This document shows, piece after piece, positions 56,155 to 64,000 of a stretch of 64,000 nt of DNA. A model generated the notes under the pieces. It was not told where the DNA came from and did no database searches. It saw nothing but the letters and a program-made list of their open reading frames with translations. Position 1 is the first letter of the stretch. The number at the start of each line of letters is the position of its first letter. Origin of the DNA: JABAQJ01 sp046327745 (GTDB lineage Bacteria; Gemmatimonadota; Gemmatimonadetes; Gemmatimonadales; Gemmatimonadaceae); assembly GCA_046327745.1 (NCBI GenBank), contig JAXLXV010000026.1, positions 1 through 64,000 on the forward strand, in the 5' to 3' direction. Both the position numbers and the translations under genes were made by a program.

Positions 56155-56405
56155 GCGCGGTTGGGCAGGTAGCCGCGCTCGATCTCGGTGAGCATGCGGT
56201 CGATGTCGGCGGTGGGATACGCTCCGCGCGCCGCCTCGCGTACCGCCTGGAGCTTCCGCTTGGGATCGGCCGCCGGTTCATCCCGGCGTGCCAGTCGCAG
56301 CGCCTGACGCACCCATTCCGCCACCGTCATGCGGTGCCGTTTCGCGATGCGCCGAATCTCGGCGATTTCGTCGTCCTCCAAGAGAACTTGCAGGCGTGTA
56401 GTCAT
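56151..56405 (-). CDS. vapB: Ribbon-helix-helix antitoxin (VapB-like)
   Basis: An 84-residue antitoxin. The N-terminal RHH DNA-binding domain is TRLQVLLEDDEIAEIRRIA followed by MTVAEWVRQALRLA. The C-terminal part (residues 50-84) should wrap the toxin. It is the first gene of the vapBC pair, with four bases of overlap. The ATG at 56405 gives the canonical MTTRLQV start; earlier Met codons at 56411 and beyond are unlikely. It probably represses its own promoter. Confidence 0.88.
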   Translation of the reverse strand: MTTRLQVLLEDDEIAEIRRIAKRHRMTVAEWVRQALRLARRDEPAADPKRKLQAVREAARGAYPTADIDRMLTEIERGYLPNRA

Positions 56406-56698
56406 GCCGGAGGCTATCATACTCATCACCATGAGTCAAGTAGTCAGAGGGGGGCCCCGAGGATCAGGAGCGGAGTCAGCGAGCGGTGAGATCCTTCACG
56501 CGCCAGGCTATGCACGCAGTTGGCGCGGAGACGCATCCTTCCGCTGCGTGTCGGACCCTTTCGTTTCGCCCGAGCCACTTCCGCAAGGCCGGCCGCGGTC
56601 GGAGAACATGTCATGCGGATGGGGATGGCCGCGAACGCTCTGGAGGACGAATAAAGCGCGGTGACGCGGGAGCTCGTCCCGCGTGAACGGTGCCGTCC

Positions 56699-56989
56699 TT
56701 ACGTCTTTCGCCAGATCTCTCGGAAGAACTCGGCCAGGTCAATCTCTAGCGGCTCTGTTGCGCCTGCCGGCGACCAGGTGATCCGGTCGTCGAGTACTTG
56801 CGGTTGATCGTCCGACAGCGTCCACGGCTCAATCAGCCGCGCATCGGTATCAATGATCCAATACTCGCCGACTGCGGATCGCTGATAGCGCCGTCGTTTG
56901 GTGAAGCGATCGAAGCGCGCGGTTGACGGTGACAGCACTTCAACGAAAAGGAGCGGGATGCCCGTCTTCGGGCGGCGCGAGTACCGCAG
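56699..56989 (-). pseudogene. 5'-truncated Uma2-family (DUF820) nuclease remnant
   Basis: The minus strand reads KTGIPLLFVEVLSPSTARFDRF and continues to YWIIDTDARLIEPW, the second half of a Uma2/PD-(D/E)xK protein. The N-terminal half with the first active-site Asp is absent, and an in-frame TAG lies at 56990-56992. No normal start codon exists for the remaining part. The break is next to the GTG-started plug gene and the vapBC pair, so the locus was probably rearranged. Not functional. Confidence 0.8.
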
Positions 56990-57041
56990 CTATACGGCCG
57001 CTGGGGCGCCGATTCGCCACCCACTCGAGTGGCGCGCCATG

Positions 57042-57845
57042 CTACGGCCGCGCCTTGGCAACCCGGCTCCAGAACGCGATCACACCGCATCGTGCACCGG
57101 ACTGATTGAACCTGGCGGGAACGCGTGAACCACCCGTGTACACCTCCACTGCTTCGATATCGTTGACAGAGAGCGACGCGTCGATCCCGGCCATGGCATC
57201 GATCGACATGGGCGTGCCGTCCATGTAGTAGGCGACGTTGCATCGCTCACCATCCAGCCGCGGCGCCGCCCGCTCCGACGCCACGATATAGCGCCCTTCA
57301 TACGGAATGATGGTCAACCCTGGCGCCGCCCGCAGAAGATCGGAGAGCCTGGTGTCCCCTCGACGATCCATTTCGTCGCGATCCATGAAGAACCCGTTCA
57401 CTCGCGCCCGTCGCTCCTCGAACTCCCGGAGCCACGGGGTAAGGGTGCGACGCTCCGTGATTCGCACCTCGCTCAGGACCGTCGCCGCCGGTGAGAGCGT
57501 CACTTGCACACGGAGGCGATCCAACGATTGGAGCTGGACGATTTGCGTCGCAGGGGAGAAACCGATGGCACGAACGGTAAGCCTGATGGGCTGCGCCGGT
57601 GCCTCTGCCGTCGAGCTGAGGACGATGCGCGCCTCGCCCGCACCACCGCTCCGCCCTTGAACGAGGACAGAATCCGCCTCGCTCGTTATGCGAACATCCG
57701 CTCCCTTGATTGGTTTCGCGCTCGCGGCGTCGGCAACAGAAACGATCAGGATCTGCGCGAATGCTACGGTCGGCAGCGCGCCAAGAAGTGTAAGCCCGAG
57801 CGTGGCGGCCCACACGACGCGTGAGTCCCATCGACGAGCAGTCAC
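57042..57845 (-). CDS. Secreted protein with carboxypeptidase-regulatory-like domain and TonB plug
   Basis: A 267-residue exported protein. A signal peptide ends near VAFAQ. Residues 35-120 are a carboxypeptidase-regulatory-like beta-sandwich (VADAASAKPIKGADVRI). Residues 125-260 resemble a TonB-dependent receptor plug: DRRGDTRLSDLLRAAPGL, then YYMDGTPM and DIEAVEVYTGG, ending CGVIAFWSR. No beta-barrel follows, so it cannot itself be a transporter. It starts with GTG. It is seven bases downstream of a small barrel gene, so they may cooperate at the outer membrane. Confidence 0.8.
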   Translation of the reverse strand: MTARRWDSRVVWAATLGLTLLGALPTVAFAQILIVSVADAASAKPIKGADVRITSEADSVLVQGRSGGAGEARIVLSSTAEAPAQPIRLTVRAIGFSPATQIVQLQSLDRLRVQVTLSPAATVLSEVRITERRTLTPWLREFEERRARVNGFFMDRDEMDRRGDTRLSDLLRAAPGLTIIPYEGRYIVASERAAPRLDGERCNVAYYMDGTPMSIDAMAGIDASLSVNDIEAVEVYTGGSRVPARFNQSGARCGVIAFWSRVAKARP

Positions 57846-57851
57846 CTCACG

Positions 57852-58313
57852 TCAGAACGTGATCCCTAGTGTCGTAACCGTTCGCGCAACTACGTCAAAC
57901 CTTCGCACCTCTCCAAAAAGTCCGAATCGCCCCTGGCCAAGCCGAACCCCGCCGCCGGCGGCCCACCCCTTGAGCGTCGTGGAGTCCGTCTCGGCAAAGC
58001 GGCCGTAGCCCGCAATGCCATAGATCTGCAGCAGGGGCAGGCGCAGCTGCACCACGCCGCTCCCGATCACGTTCAGGTGATCCATGTTGATCGACGTGCC
58101 CCACTGCGTGGCCTCGGCGCGAAAGGCGATCGGGACTAGCGGGAGCGCCAGCTGGGCCGCCGCCTGGATCCCCTTGGTGTCCAGCTTCGCCGCGCCGGAG
58201 TCCGATGACTGGGCATAGCCCGCCCAGAACGAGATGCCGACCTGGGCGCGGACCGCGCTCAACGGGAGCAGCGCCAACGCGCTCAACATCACCAGAAACT
58301 TCAATCGCCGCAT
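57852..58313 (-). CDS. Small outer-membrane barrel protein
   Basis: A 153-residue exported protein, unrecognised. A signal peptide ends near VRAQV. The rest is a set of about eight amphipathic strands (ISFWAGYAQ, AFRAEATQWG, VRLGQGRFGLFGEVRRFD) that end in an Ile-Thr-Phe, typical of an outer-membrane C-terminus. It should fold as a small barrel. It is the first gene of a unit with the plug-only protein. Confidence 0.65.
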   Translation of the reverse strand: MRRLKFLVMLSALALLPLSAVRAQVGISFWAGYAQSSDSGAAKLDTKGIQAAAQLALPLVPIAFRAEATQWGTSINMDHLNVIGSGVVQLRLPLLQIYGIAGYGRFAETDSTTLKGWAAGGGVRLGQGRFGLFGEVRRFDVVARTVTTLGITF

Positions 58314-58337
58314 AAGAACACCGAATTCGGGGTAAGC

Positions 58338-59501
58338 CTAACGACTTTCGCGAGTGCCAACATTGTACTTCGCCAGGATGGCTCGAACCTTATCCAGGGG
58401 AATGGCGTCCACCGTGTGCCCGCGACTTGTCACGGAGGTCGCCATGAACATCGAATTGTAGATCGCCTCTTCCGTACCTTCCACCGCCGCCTCGAACAGC
58501 GCCGACATGGCATCGTTCGTCAGGTCGGCCACCGTGCGCTCCAGCGCCGGCGTGCCCCCCGGTGGCGTGAGATGTCGCCGCACCGACTCGGCGGTGGAGA
58601 AAGCAAGCACGTAATCGCCGCTGCCATTGGACGCCGACGACCCGGTGCGGGACAGGCCCATGATGGCGCGAGCGGCCAAGCGACGCAGGTTGCGGTCGGA
58701 TAGCGGGGCATCCGTTGCGACCACCATCATGATCGAACCATCTCCCCGCTCGCGATCGACATCATTCTTGAAGGCGTATTGTCCGAGTTCCCGGCCCACG
58801 GGCGCGCCGAGTACCTGAAAGATCCCACCAAAGTTCGACTGCACCAACACTCCCACGGTGTACGCGCCTAACGACTTGGGGAGTACCCGCGACGAGGTGC
58901 CAATCCCTCCCTTCCAGCCGAACGCCACCGTCCCCGCCCCCGCCCCAACGGCTCCTTCACTCACCGCTCCCGTGGATGCAGACGTCAGTGCCTGACGCAC
59001 ATGCTCTCGGGTGATCGGCCGTGAGCGGATGGCGTTCAGGCCGCCATCATTTGTCTCACCCACCACTGGGTTGATGGAGCCGACGTTCTCCATCCCCGGC
59101 TGCTCCAACATCCACTCCACCATGGCGTCCGCCGCGCGCCACACGCACAGCGTACACGTGAGGAGAATCGGTGTTTCGAGCTCGCCGAGCTCGGTGAGTT
59201 GGGTGACGCCGAGGAGTTTGCCAAAACCGTTGCCGACGTGCAGGGCCGCGGGGACGCGATCGGTGAAGAGGTTGCCACCGTGCGGCAGGACAGCGGTGAC
59301 ACCGGTGCGGATGGAGTCGCCTTCAATGACGGTGGTCTGTCCGACGCGCACGCCGGCGACGTCGGTGATGGCGTTCAAGGCGCCGGGTTTGAAGATGCCG
59401 GGGGCCACCCCGAGCGCGCGGGCGCGCACCCGTTCGGGGTTCTGCGCCGAAAGGGTGGAGGTGGCGACGAGTGACACGAGAGCCAGGAGGGTAAGGCGCA
59501 T
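58338..59501 (-). CDS. P1-family (DmpA-like) self-processing aminopeptidase
   Basis: A 387-residue Ntn-hydrolase of the DmpA/BapA type. It should cleave itself between Gly255 and Ser256 (GDGSIMMVVATDAP); the new N-terminal Ser is the nucleophile. Other marks are ITDVAGVRVGQTTV near the N-terminus, a conserved ETNDGGLN segment and an LARTGS-like LSRTGS. A signal peptide ends at LSAQN with the ATG at 59501; the longer open frame is not needed. Substrates of this family are beta-amino or small D-residue peptides. It is monocistronic. Confidence 0.9.
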   Translation of the reverse strand: MRLTLLALVSLVATSTLSAQNPERVRARALGVAPGIFKPGALNAITDVAGVRVGQTTVIEGDSIRTGVTAVLPHGGNLFTDRVPAALHVGNGFGKLLGVTQLTELGELETPILLTCTLCVWRAADAMVEWMLEQPGMENVGSINPVVGETNDGGLNAIRSRPITREHVRQALTSASTGAVSEGAVGAGAGTVAFGWKGGIGTSSRVLPKSLGAYTVGVLVQSNFGGIFQVLGAPVGRELGQYAFKNDVDRERGDGSIMMVVATDAPLSDRNLRRLAARAIMGLSRTGSSASNGSGDYVLAFSTAESVRRHLTPPGGTPALERTVADLTNDAMSALFEAAVEGTEEAIYNSMFMATSVTSRGHTVDAIPLDKVRAILAKYNVGTRESR

Positions 59502-59771
59502 GCGCGGGAGCTGTGGAACGGTCCAAAGGTAGCTCTCGCCTCGGTCATACGCAGCGTTGGAGATGAGCGGGTCGCCTCTCAGGGGGGTTCGGGCGAAGCC
59601 GAAGGCGTACATCGCGGCGATCACCGCGAGGTCGACGCGTTTTCAGGGGGCGTGGTGAGCTCGCGATGGGAACGCCAAGTACCGCTTCGCCGCCTTGTTC
59701 GCGATGGCCCGCCCTCTCGATCGCCGGTTCATGGGCACGCGACGGCTCTCATTCAGGCGCCTTTCTCGCCC

Positions 59772-60581
59772 TCAGAGGGGTTCACACCAGTAACACCCCA
59801 TCCAAGCAGCGCTTTTATCTAGGAAAAACTCAACGAGCGCCTCGCGCTCCGTCGACTCCTGGAGCACGTGCACGTTGACTCTCCCGATCACGGCGTCCTC
59901 CGGCGGAACCACAGAAAGGCAGAGGACTCCGCCCGACAGGCGACACCACGTCCCTTCAGCGACAGCGTCGTCCTTGCGAAAAGCCGCGATCATTTTCCCG
60001 AACGTCCTCGGCTCGAATAGACACGCACCCCAGTCGGCACCGTCTCCCGTCAGCCGAAATTTGTATTGATCTGTCTCGTGCGAACCAACGGCGAACAGTG
60101 TGACATTGACTCGCCCTGGATACATGCGGAGCGCTGGGGCCATGTGGCGTTCCACATCCCGATTGGGAAATAGCAGATTCAGGCTCCCAGCCCAGTGATT
60201 GCTGCCCCGGCCAAGGAGCGCCAACGGGTCCGGCGGCAACACGCCCGGCGGCCGATGTGGTTGGTCTCCCGCATCGAGACCTAACGCGGACAGGAACTGG
60301 TCGGGAGAAATGTTGGCCACACCTCTGAGCCTCTGTGGCCGCGGCGCGTGGTACGCATCCTCGAGCACCACTGACTCGCCCGGCCGCAACGCTGGGATCG
60401 TCAGAGGGTCCAGCGGCTGCCAGGGCACAAACGCGCCGAGCGGCGCCGAGCGGACGAGGCCAACCGTCGGCTTGGACAGAACAGTGCCGTTGTTGCGGAC
60501 GGTAAATGCGGCGACGACGATCTGCGGCCACCGGGTGTGAAAGTCGATGTCTTGTGGCCGTACCTCGAGATCTTCGCCCAT
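59772..60581 (-). CDS. Unknown protein, duplicate copy with displaced start
   Basis: A protein of about 269 residues that I do not recognise. It is a duplicate of the gene at 60814-61659: they share GEDLxVRPQDIDF, PLGAFVPWQPLD and VLPPDPLxLLGRG, and end in WCEPL or GCYVV. The original start (ATG in the sister) is present here near 60619, but a 7-base deletion relative to the sister brings a TAA in frame after ten codons. The first usable start is then the ATG at 60581, in the conserved GEDL region, which would remove about 20 residues. It may still be translated, but expression is doubtful. Confidence 0.5.
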   Translation of the reverse strand: MGEDLEVRPQDIDFHTRWPQIVVAAFTVRNNGTVLSKPTVGLVRSAPLGAFVPWQPLDPLTIPALRPGESVVLEDAYHAPRPQRLRGVANISPDQFLSALGLDAGDQPHRPPGVLPPDPLALLGRGSNHWAGSLNLLFPNRDVERHMAPALRMYPGRVNVTLFAVGSHETDQYKFRLTGDGADWGACLFEPRTFGKMIAAFRKDDAVAEGTWCRLSGGVLCLSVVPPEDAVIGRVNVHVLQESTEREALVEFFLDKSAAWMGCYWCEPL

Positions 60582-61850
60582 CAGCTGCTCCGTTAGAGCG
60601 CCAGAGACGCGGTCGCGGACATAGGATGCCTCGTTTGCGATGACGAAGAGGAACCAGAGCTGCAACGCCTCGCCCGCGAAATCGGGCGGTGTTCTCAGTC
60701 TATCTCGAGAACCTCGCCGACGACTAGGTCAGGGCGACGAGCGTAGCGAACGGCCCGGTTGTCCAGCGTTCTACAGCTGAATGAATTTGGGGCTGTTCTT
60801 CGGATGGTACTCGTCACACCACGTAGCACCCCGGTCCGGCGGCGCTGCTATCCAAGGAGAACTCGACGAGCGCCTCGCGCCCCGTTGATTTCTGGCAAAC
60901 GTGCACGTTGAGCCTCCCGGTCTCGGCGTCCTCGGGCGGAGTGACGAACAGGTGGAAGACGCCACGTTCCGGGCGATACCATTGCCCTTCAACTATGCTG
61001 TCGTCGTCGCGACGCGAGGGGAAGGATCCGAGCGTCCTCGCCTCGAGCAGGCACGGGCTCCACGCAGCGCCGTCTCCCGTCAGCCGGAACTTGTATAGAT
61101 CCGTCTTTTGCGAGCCTACGACGAACTGCGCGACGTTGACTTGACCTGGATACATGCGCAGCGCCCGGGCCAGGTGGCGTTCCGCATCCCGATTGGGAAA
61201 GAATATGTTGAAGTTTCCAGCCCAGTGGAGGCCGCCCCTGCCAAGGAGAGTCAACGGATCGGGCGGCAACACGCCACGCGGCCGGCGCGGCGCATCGCCT
61301 GCGCCGAGGCCTAACGCGGACAGCAATTGATCGGGCGGAATCATGCCTGCACCACCAAACGCCTGCGTTTGTGCCACGCGGTACTCTCGCTCGATTACAA
61401 AAGACTCGCCCGGCAGCAACGCTGGGATCTTCAGCTGGTCCAGCGGCTGCCAGGGCACAAACGCGCCGAGTGGCGCCGAGCGGACCAATGCAACCGTCGG
61501 CCTGGACAGCGCCGTGCCGTTGTTGCGGATAGTGAATGTGGCGACGACAATCCCCGGCCTCGGACTATAGAAGTCGATGTCTTGTGGTCGTACCTGGAGA
61601 TCTTCGCCCGTCAGCTGCTCCGTGCCGGCGCGCGCGTCGAGAATTGCGGTCGCGGTCATATCGTACCTCGCCTGCGATGGTGAAGAGGGCCCAGACCTGC
61701 CGATGCCCGTCCGCTGAAGCGGGCGGCGCTCTCAGTCTATCACCAGTGCCTCGTCCACGACTAGATCCGCGTCAATCGCACAGCTACATCCGAGATGTCT
61801 AGAAGCGCTACAGCTGAATGATTGAGCGGGCTGTTCCTTCGTAGGGCTCG
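59775..61850 (-). repeat. Tandem ~1.03-kb duplication
   Basis: Two head-to-tail units, about 59775-60810 and 60811-61850. Matching landmarks are offset by 1033 bases at the gene ends and by 1037 bases at a conserved CTACAGCTGA in the downstream spacer (60771 and 61808). The units include the gene and its flanking spacer. Confidence 0.75.
60814..61659 (-). CDS. Unknown protein, intact copy of the duplicated gene
   Basis: A 281-residue protein without signal peptide. The ATG at 61659 starts MTATAILDARAGTEQL. The N-terminal half has strands of a probable beta-sandwich (DIDFYSPRPGIVVATFTIRNNG). The middle is Pro-rich with PPDPLTLLGRG, which resembles a binding loop. The C-terminal part holds a YKFRLTGDGAAW stretch and NVHVCQKSTGREALVEF, ending in GCYVV. 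Function unknown. The intact start distinguishes it from the sister copy. Confidence 0.6.
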   Translation of the reverse strand: MTATAILDARAGTEQLTGEDLQVRPQDIDFYSPRPGIVVATFTIRNNGTALSRPTVALVRSAPLGAFVPWQPLDQLKIPALLPGESFVIEREYRVAQTQAFGGAGMIPPDQLLSALGLGAGDAPRRPRGVLPPDPLTLLGRGGLHWAGNFNIFFPNRDAERHLARALRMYPGQVNVAQFVVGSQKTDLYKFRLTGDGAAWSPCLLEARTLGSFPSRRDDDSIVEGQWYRPERGVFHLFVTPPEDAETGRLNVHVCQKSTGREALVEFSLDSSAAGPGCYVV

Positions 61851-62079
61851 CCGTGCCGGCAGCACAATTCCGCCGGATCCGTAGCCTCAGTTGTCCGGTG
61901 GCGCCTTGGCAACCGTCGTTCGCTCAGCCAAACGGATTCGCTCAGTCCATCCGACAGGGCTCAAACACCGCCGCCTGAGGCCTAAGGGTGGGCCGTGATC
62001 GCGCCGGCTGCCGGCGGCGAGCATAATTACCAGTCCCGCCCTCGCAAACACATTCAATCCACCCAACCACCAGCGACCG
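61660..62079. other. 420-base gap including duplication flank
   Basis: This divergent gap separates the duplicated gene from the amidohydrolase. The first about 190 bases match the spacer between the two duplication units. The rest holds no clear feature; it should carry the amidohydrolase promoter. Confidence 0.5.
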
Positions 62080-63393
62080 ATGCTCCGCCGCCTACTCGTC
62101 ATAGCCTTCCTCTTCAGCCTTCCCTCTCGTACGTCCGCTGCGCAATCACCGCCCGTTCCAAGCGTCACGATCGTCAGGGCCGCGCGGCTCATTGACGGAC
62201 TCGGCGGACCTCCGCTGTCACCAGCCGTGGTGCGCATCGAGGGGGATCGCATCGCTGCACTGGGTAACACCCTTCCCGTCCCTGCAGGCGCAAAGGTCAT
62301 TGACCTGGGCGGCGCTACGCTGCTTCCCGGCTTGATTGACCTGCACACCCACCTGACCGGGGATGCGCGCGTGCATTGGGAAGATGCGCTCACCCGCGTG
62401 ACGCCCGGCCACGACGCTTTGTGGGGAGCGCGGAATGCCAGCGTGACGTTGATGGCCGGCTTCACCACGTGTCGCGACATGGGCCCCGAGTGGCCATTCG
62501 TGGACGTGGACCTCAAGCGTGCGATCGATGAAGGTGTCGTGCCTGGTCCCCGGCTGCTGGTGGCCGGCAACTACGTGTCGTCGACCGGTGGAGCCGGCGA
62601 CGCGCGGCAGTTCTCGATCTACGTGGATGTGCCCGTAGTGAAGAACCTGGCGGACGGCCCCGAAGAAGTGACCAAGGCCGTCAGGACCAACCTCAAGAAC
62701 GGCGCCGACTTCATCAAGATCCTGGCGACCGGTGCCGTGTTGTCCAAGGGCATCGCTCCCGGGGCGCAGCAGTATTCGGATGAGGAGATCAAGGCCGCCG
62801 TGGTGGAGGCAAATCGTTGGGGGCGCCAGGTGGCGGCACATGCGCACGGGGCCGACGGGATCAAGGCCGCGATTCGCGCCGGTGTGCGGACGATCGATCA
62901 CGGCTCCATGCTGGACGACGAGGCCATCGCGATGCTCAAGGCATCCAACGGCGCATCGTACTACGTGCCCACGCTGTACACGTCTACCGCGATCGAGGTC
63001 TCCGCTGCGGCAGGCACAACACCCCAATCAGAACTAGAGCGAAGCCGAGCCGTGAAGAGCATCAAGGACGCCGGCTTCAAGCGCGCGTTGGCGGCGGGGA
63101 TTCCGATCGGCTTCGCGACCGATGCGGCGGTGGTGCCGCACGGGGACAACGCGAAGGAGTTTGGCGTGCGCGTTCAGCTGGGGGAGTCGCCGATGCACGC
63201 GATCGTGTCGGCGACAAGCCTCAACGCCAAGATCATTGGGTGGGAGGACAAGGTGGGGAGCGTTCAGGTGGGGCGGTATGCGGACCTGATCGCGGTCACC
63301 GGTGACCCGCTCGCGGATATTGCGGTGTTGGAGCGGGTGGGGTTTGTGATGAAGGGGGGTGTGGTATATCGGGATGAGGTGAGGAAGAAGTGA
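62080..63393 (+). CDS. Secreted amidohydrolase (third paralogue)
   Basis: A complete 437-residue amidohydrolase with a signal peptide ending TSAAQ. Motifs in order: HxH in DLHTHL near residue 90, Lys in FIKILAT, His in AAHAHG, His in TIDHGS and Asp in FATDAA. The terminal domain is GRYADLIAVTGDPLADI. It is most like the gene at 34487. The start ATG at 62080 gives a normal signal peptide. The substrate is unknown; the family includes periplasmic dipeptidases and cyclic-amide hydrolases. Confidence 0.93.
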   Translation: MLRRLLVIAFLFSLPSRTSAAQSPPVPSVTIVRAARLIDGLGGPPLSPAVVRIEGDRIAALGNTLPVPAGAKVIDLGGATLLPGLIDLHTHLTGDARVHWEDALTRVTPGHDALWGARNASVTLMAGFTTCRDMGPEWPFVDVDLKRAIDEGVVPGPRLLVAGNYVSSTGGAGDARQFSIYVDVPVVKNLADGPEEVTKAVRTNLKNGADFIKILATGAVLSKGIAPGAQQYSDEEIKAAVVEANRWGRQVAAHAHGADGIKAAIRAGVRTIDHGSMLDDEAIAMLKASNGASYYVPTLYTSTAIEVSAAAGTTPQSELERSRAVKSIKDAGFKRALAAGIPIGFATDAAVVPHGDNAKEFGVRVQLGESPMHAIVSATSLNAKIIGWEDKVGSVQVGRYADLIAVTGDPLADIAVLERVGFVMKGGVVYRDEVRKK

Positions 63394-63412
63394 GTGGTGC
63401 GGAATGTCGAGA

Positions 63413-64000
63413 TCACGGTAATCGAGAGGCGAAGATATCCAGGTTCCGGGCGTACGCAGCGGTCTCGATGTCAAACATCCCAAGCACAGTGTGGAATATG
63501 TTGTCGTGGCTGTACTCCCGTGCGGCCAGCGCACGAATGTCCTCTTGTCGCAGTGCCTTGGCCGCGAGAAAGTCGGGCGATGCCCAGAACACCATCGGCA
63601 CGCGCTTTTGCTCTTCGGGCGCGATCAAGTCCGGGAAGCCGTGAAGGAAGATGCCGTTCTCGCCGAGCGACTCGCCGTGGTCGGACACGTACAAGAGCGC
63701 GACTTCTGCCTTCGCGCTATTGGCCGCGAGGAGGTCCACGACGCCTGCAAGAACATGGTCCGTGTAGAGGATCGAGTTGTCAAAGGCGTTCAACAGCTGA
63801 TCGCGCTGGCAGTTCTGCAGGTCAGGGCGTGAGCATTCCGGCAAGAACCGCTTGAACGTGGGCGGCGACCGCCGATAGTACGCGGGGCCGTGGCTGCCCT
63901 TCTGATGCAGGACGATGAAGAGATCACCTCTCGTGACATCGATATGTTCCTGAAGGCCGGTCAACAACGCCTCGTCGTAGTACTCGTTCTGGTGGCGCAG
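63413..64000 (-). CDS. Phosphoethanolamine transferase, C-terminal part (runs off the window)
   Basis: The visible 195 residues belong to the C-terminal domain of a lipid A-type phosphoethanolamine transferase (EptA/MCR family, sulfatase fold). Motifs: LHQKGSHGP near the first metal-binding His, ending TFKRFLPEC, then SDHGESLGENGIFLHG with the metal-binding Asp and His. The frame stays open to the last base of the window, reading LRHQNEYYDEALL. The N-terminal membrane domain and catalytic Thr lie outside the window. It modifies envelope lipids and can confer polymyxin resistance in characterised relatives. Confidence 0.93.
   Translation of the reverse strand: MRHQNEYYDEALLTGLQEHIDVTRGDLFIVLHQKGSHGPAYYRRSPPTFKRFLPECSRPDLQNCQRDQLLNAFDNSILYTDHVLAGVVDLLAANSAKAEVALLYVSDHGESLGENGIFLHGFPDLIAPEEQKRVPMVFWASPDFLAAKALRQEDIRALAAREYSHDNIFHTVLGMFDIETAAYARNLDIFASRLP

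Noticed and set aside
1..64000. CRISPR array, insertion sequence or prophage
   Set aside because: No regularly spaced identical repeats, transposase, integrase or phage structural genes were seen.

Overview
The window is GC-rich, densely coded DNA with genes on both strands. Its gene content points to a heterotrophic, Gram-negative-type bacterium: outer-membrane barrels, a TonB-plug protein, many lipoboxes, and a lipid A-type phosphoethanolamine transferase at the right edge. Several features together resemble Gemmatimonadota: secreted amidohydrolases, a sortilin-like BNR exoprotein, a plug-only protein ending in a Cys-Gly-Val-Ile-Ala-Phe-Trp-type tail, and frequent GTG starts. No rRNA or marker gene other than infA and csp was available, so that assignment is an inference. 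I saw no rRNA, tRNA, CRISPR array, insertion sequence or prophage.

Layout. Positions 1-7000 hold a partial amidohydrolase, an APC-type permease, a Cys-rich BNR lipoprotein coupled to a TlpA-like lipoprotein, tryptophanase divergent from a DJ-1/PfpI protein, and a CsgG-like SH3 protein. Positions 7300-19100 hold a sortilin-like exoprotein, a large unknown 722-residue protein, an SRPBCC protein, a FIST sensor coupled to a PAS-PAS-GGDEF-EAL enzyme, and a secreted HEXXH peptidase. Positions 19200-33500 hold a DUF2961/GH172-HEAT fusion, a small barrel, a cupin/SnoaL pair, an aldo/keto reductase, several lipoproteins, an AraC-GyrI regulator, a formate/nitrite-type channel, a Tat-exported M20 homologue with altered metal ligands, and an alpha/beta hydrolase. 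Positions 33600-41200 hold an intergenic tandem repeat, a second amidohydrolase with a GT1 glycosyltransferase, a fasciclin lipoprotein, an ABC-F ATPase and a zinc-ribbon membrane protein.

Positions 41200-46850 are the most unusual metabolic region. A GcvT-like protein, two phytoene-desaturase-like FAD oxidoreductases and a Rieske oxygenase alpha subunit lie head to tail on the minus strand. The Rieske gene is broken by about six indels. Positions 47100-55100 hold peptide and proline turnover genes (S9 peptidase, M28 peptidase, proline-racemase-family enzyme), an exordium-like lipoprotein, an acyltransferase and infA.

Positions 55200-59500 hold a cold-shock gene with a strong promoter and an internal leader terminator, a vapBC pair, a 5'-truncated Uma2 remnant, a plug protein, a small barrel and a P1 self-processing peptidase. 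Positions 59770-61850 are a tandem duplication of an unknown gene, one copy of which lost its start through a 7-base deletion. The window ends with a third secreted amidohydrolase and the phosphoethanolamine transferase.

Overall the region encodes mostly extracytoplasmic degradation of peptides and amino acids, cell-envelope lipoproteins and a few regulators. One genome-scale signal stands out. The 7-mer CGTTAGG (or CCTAACG) recurs in genes on both strands, in stop-codon contexts and in intergenic DNA, far above what base composition predicts by my hand count.
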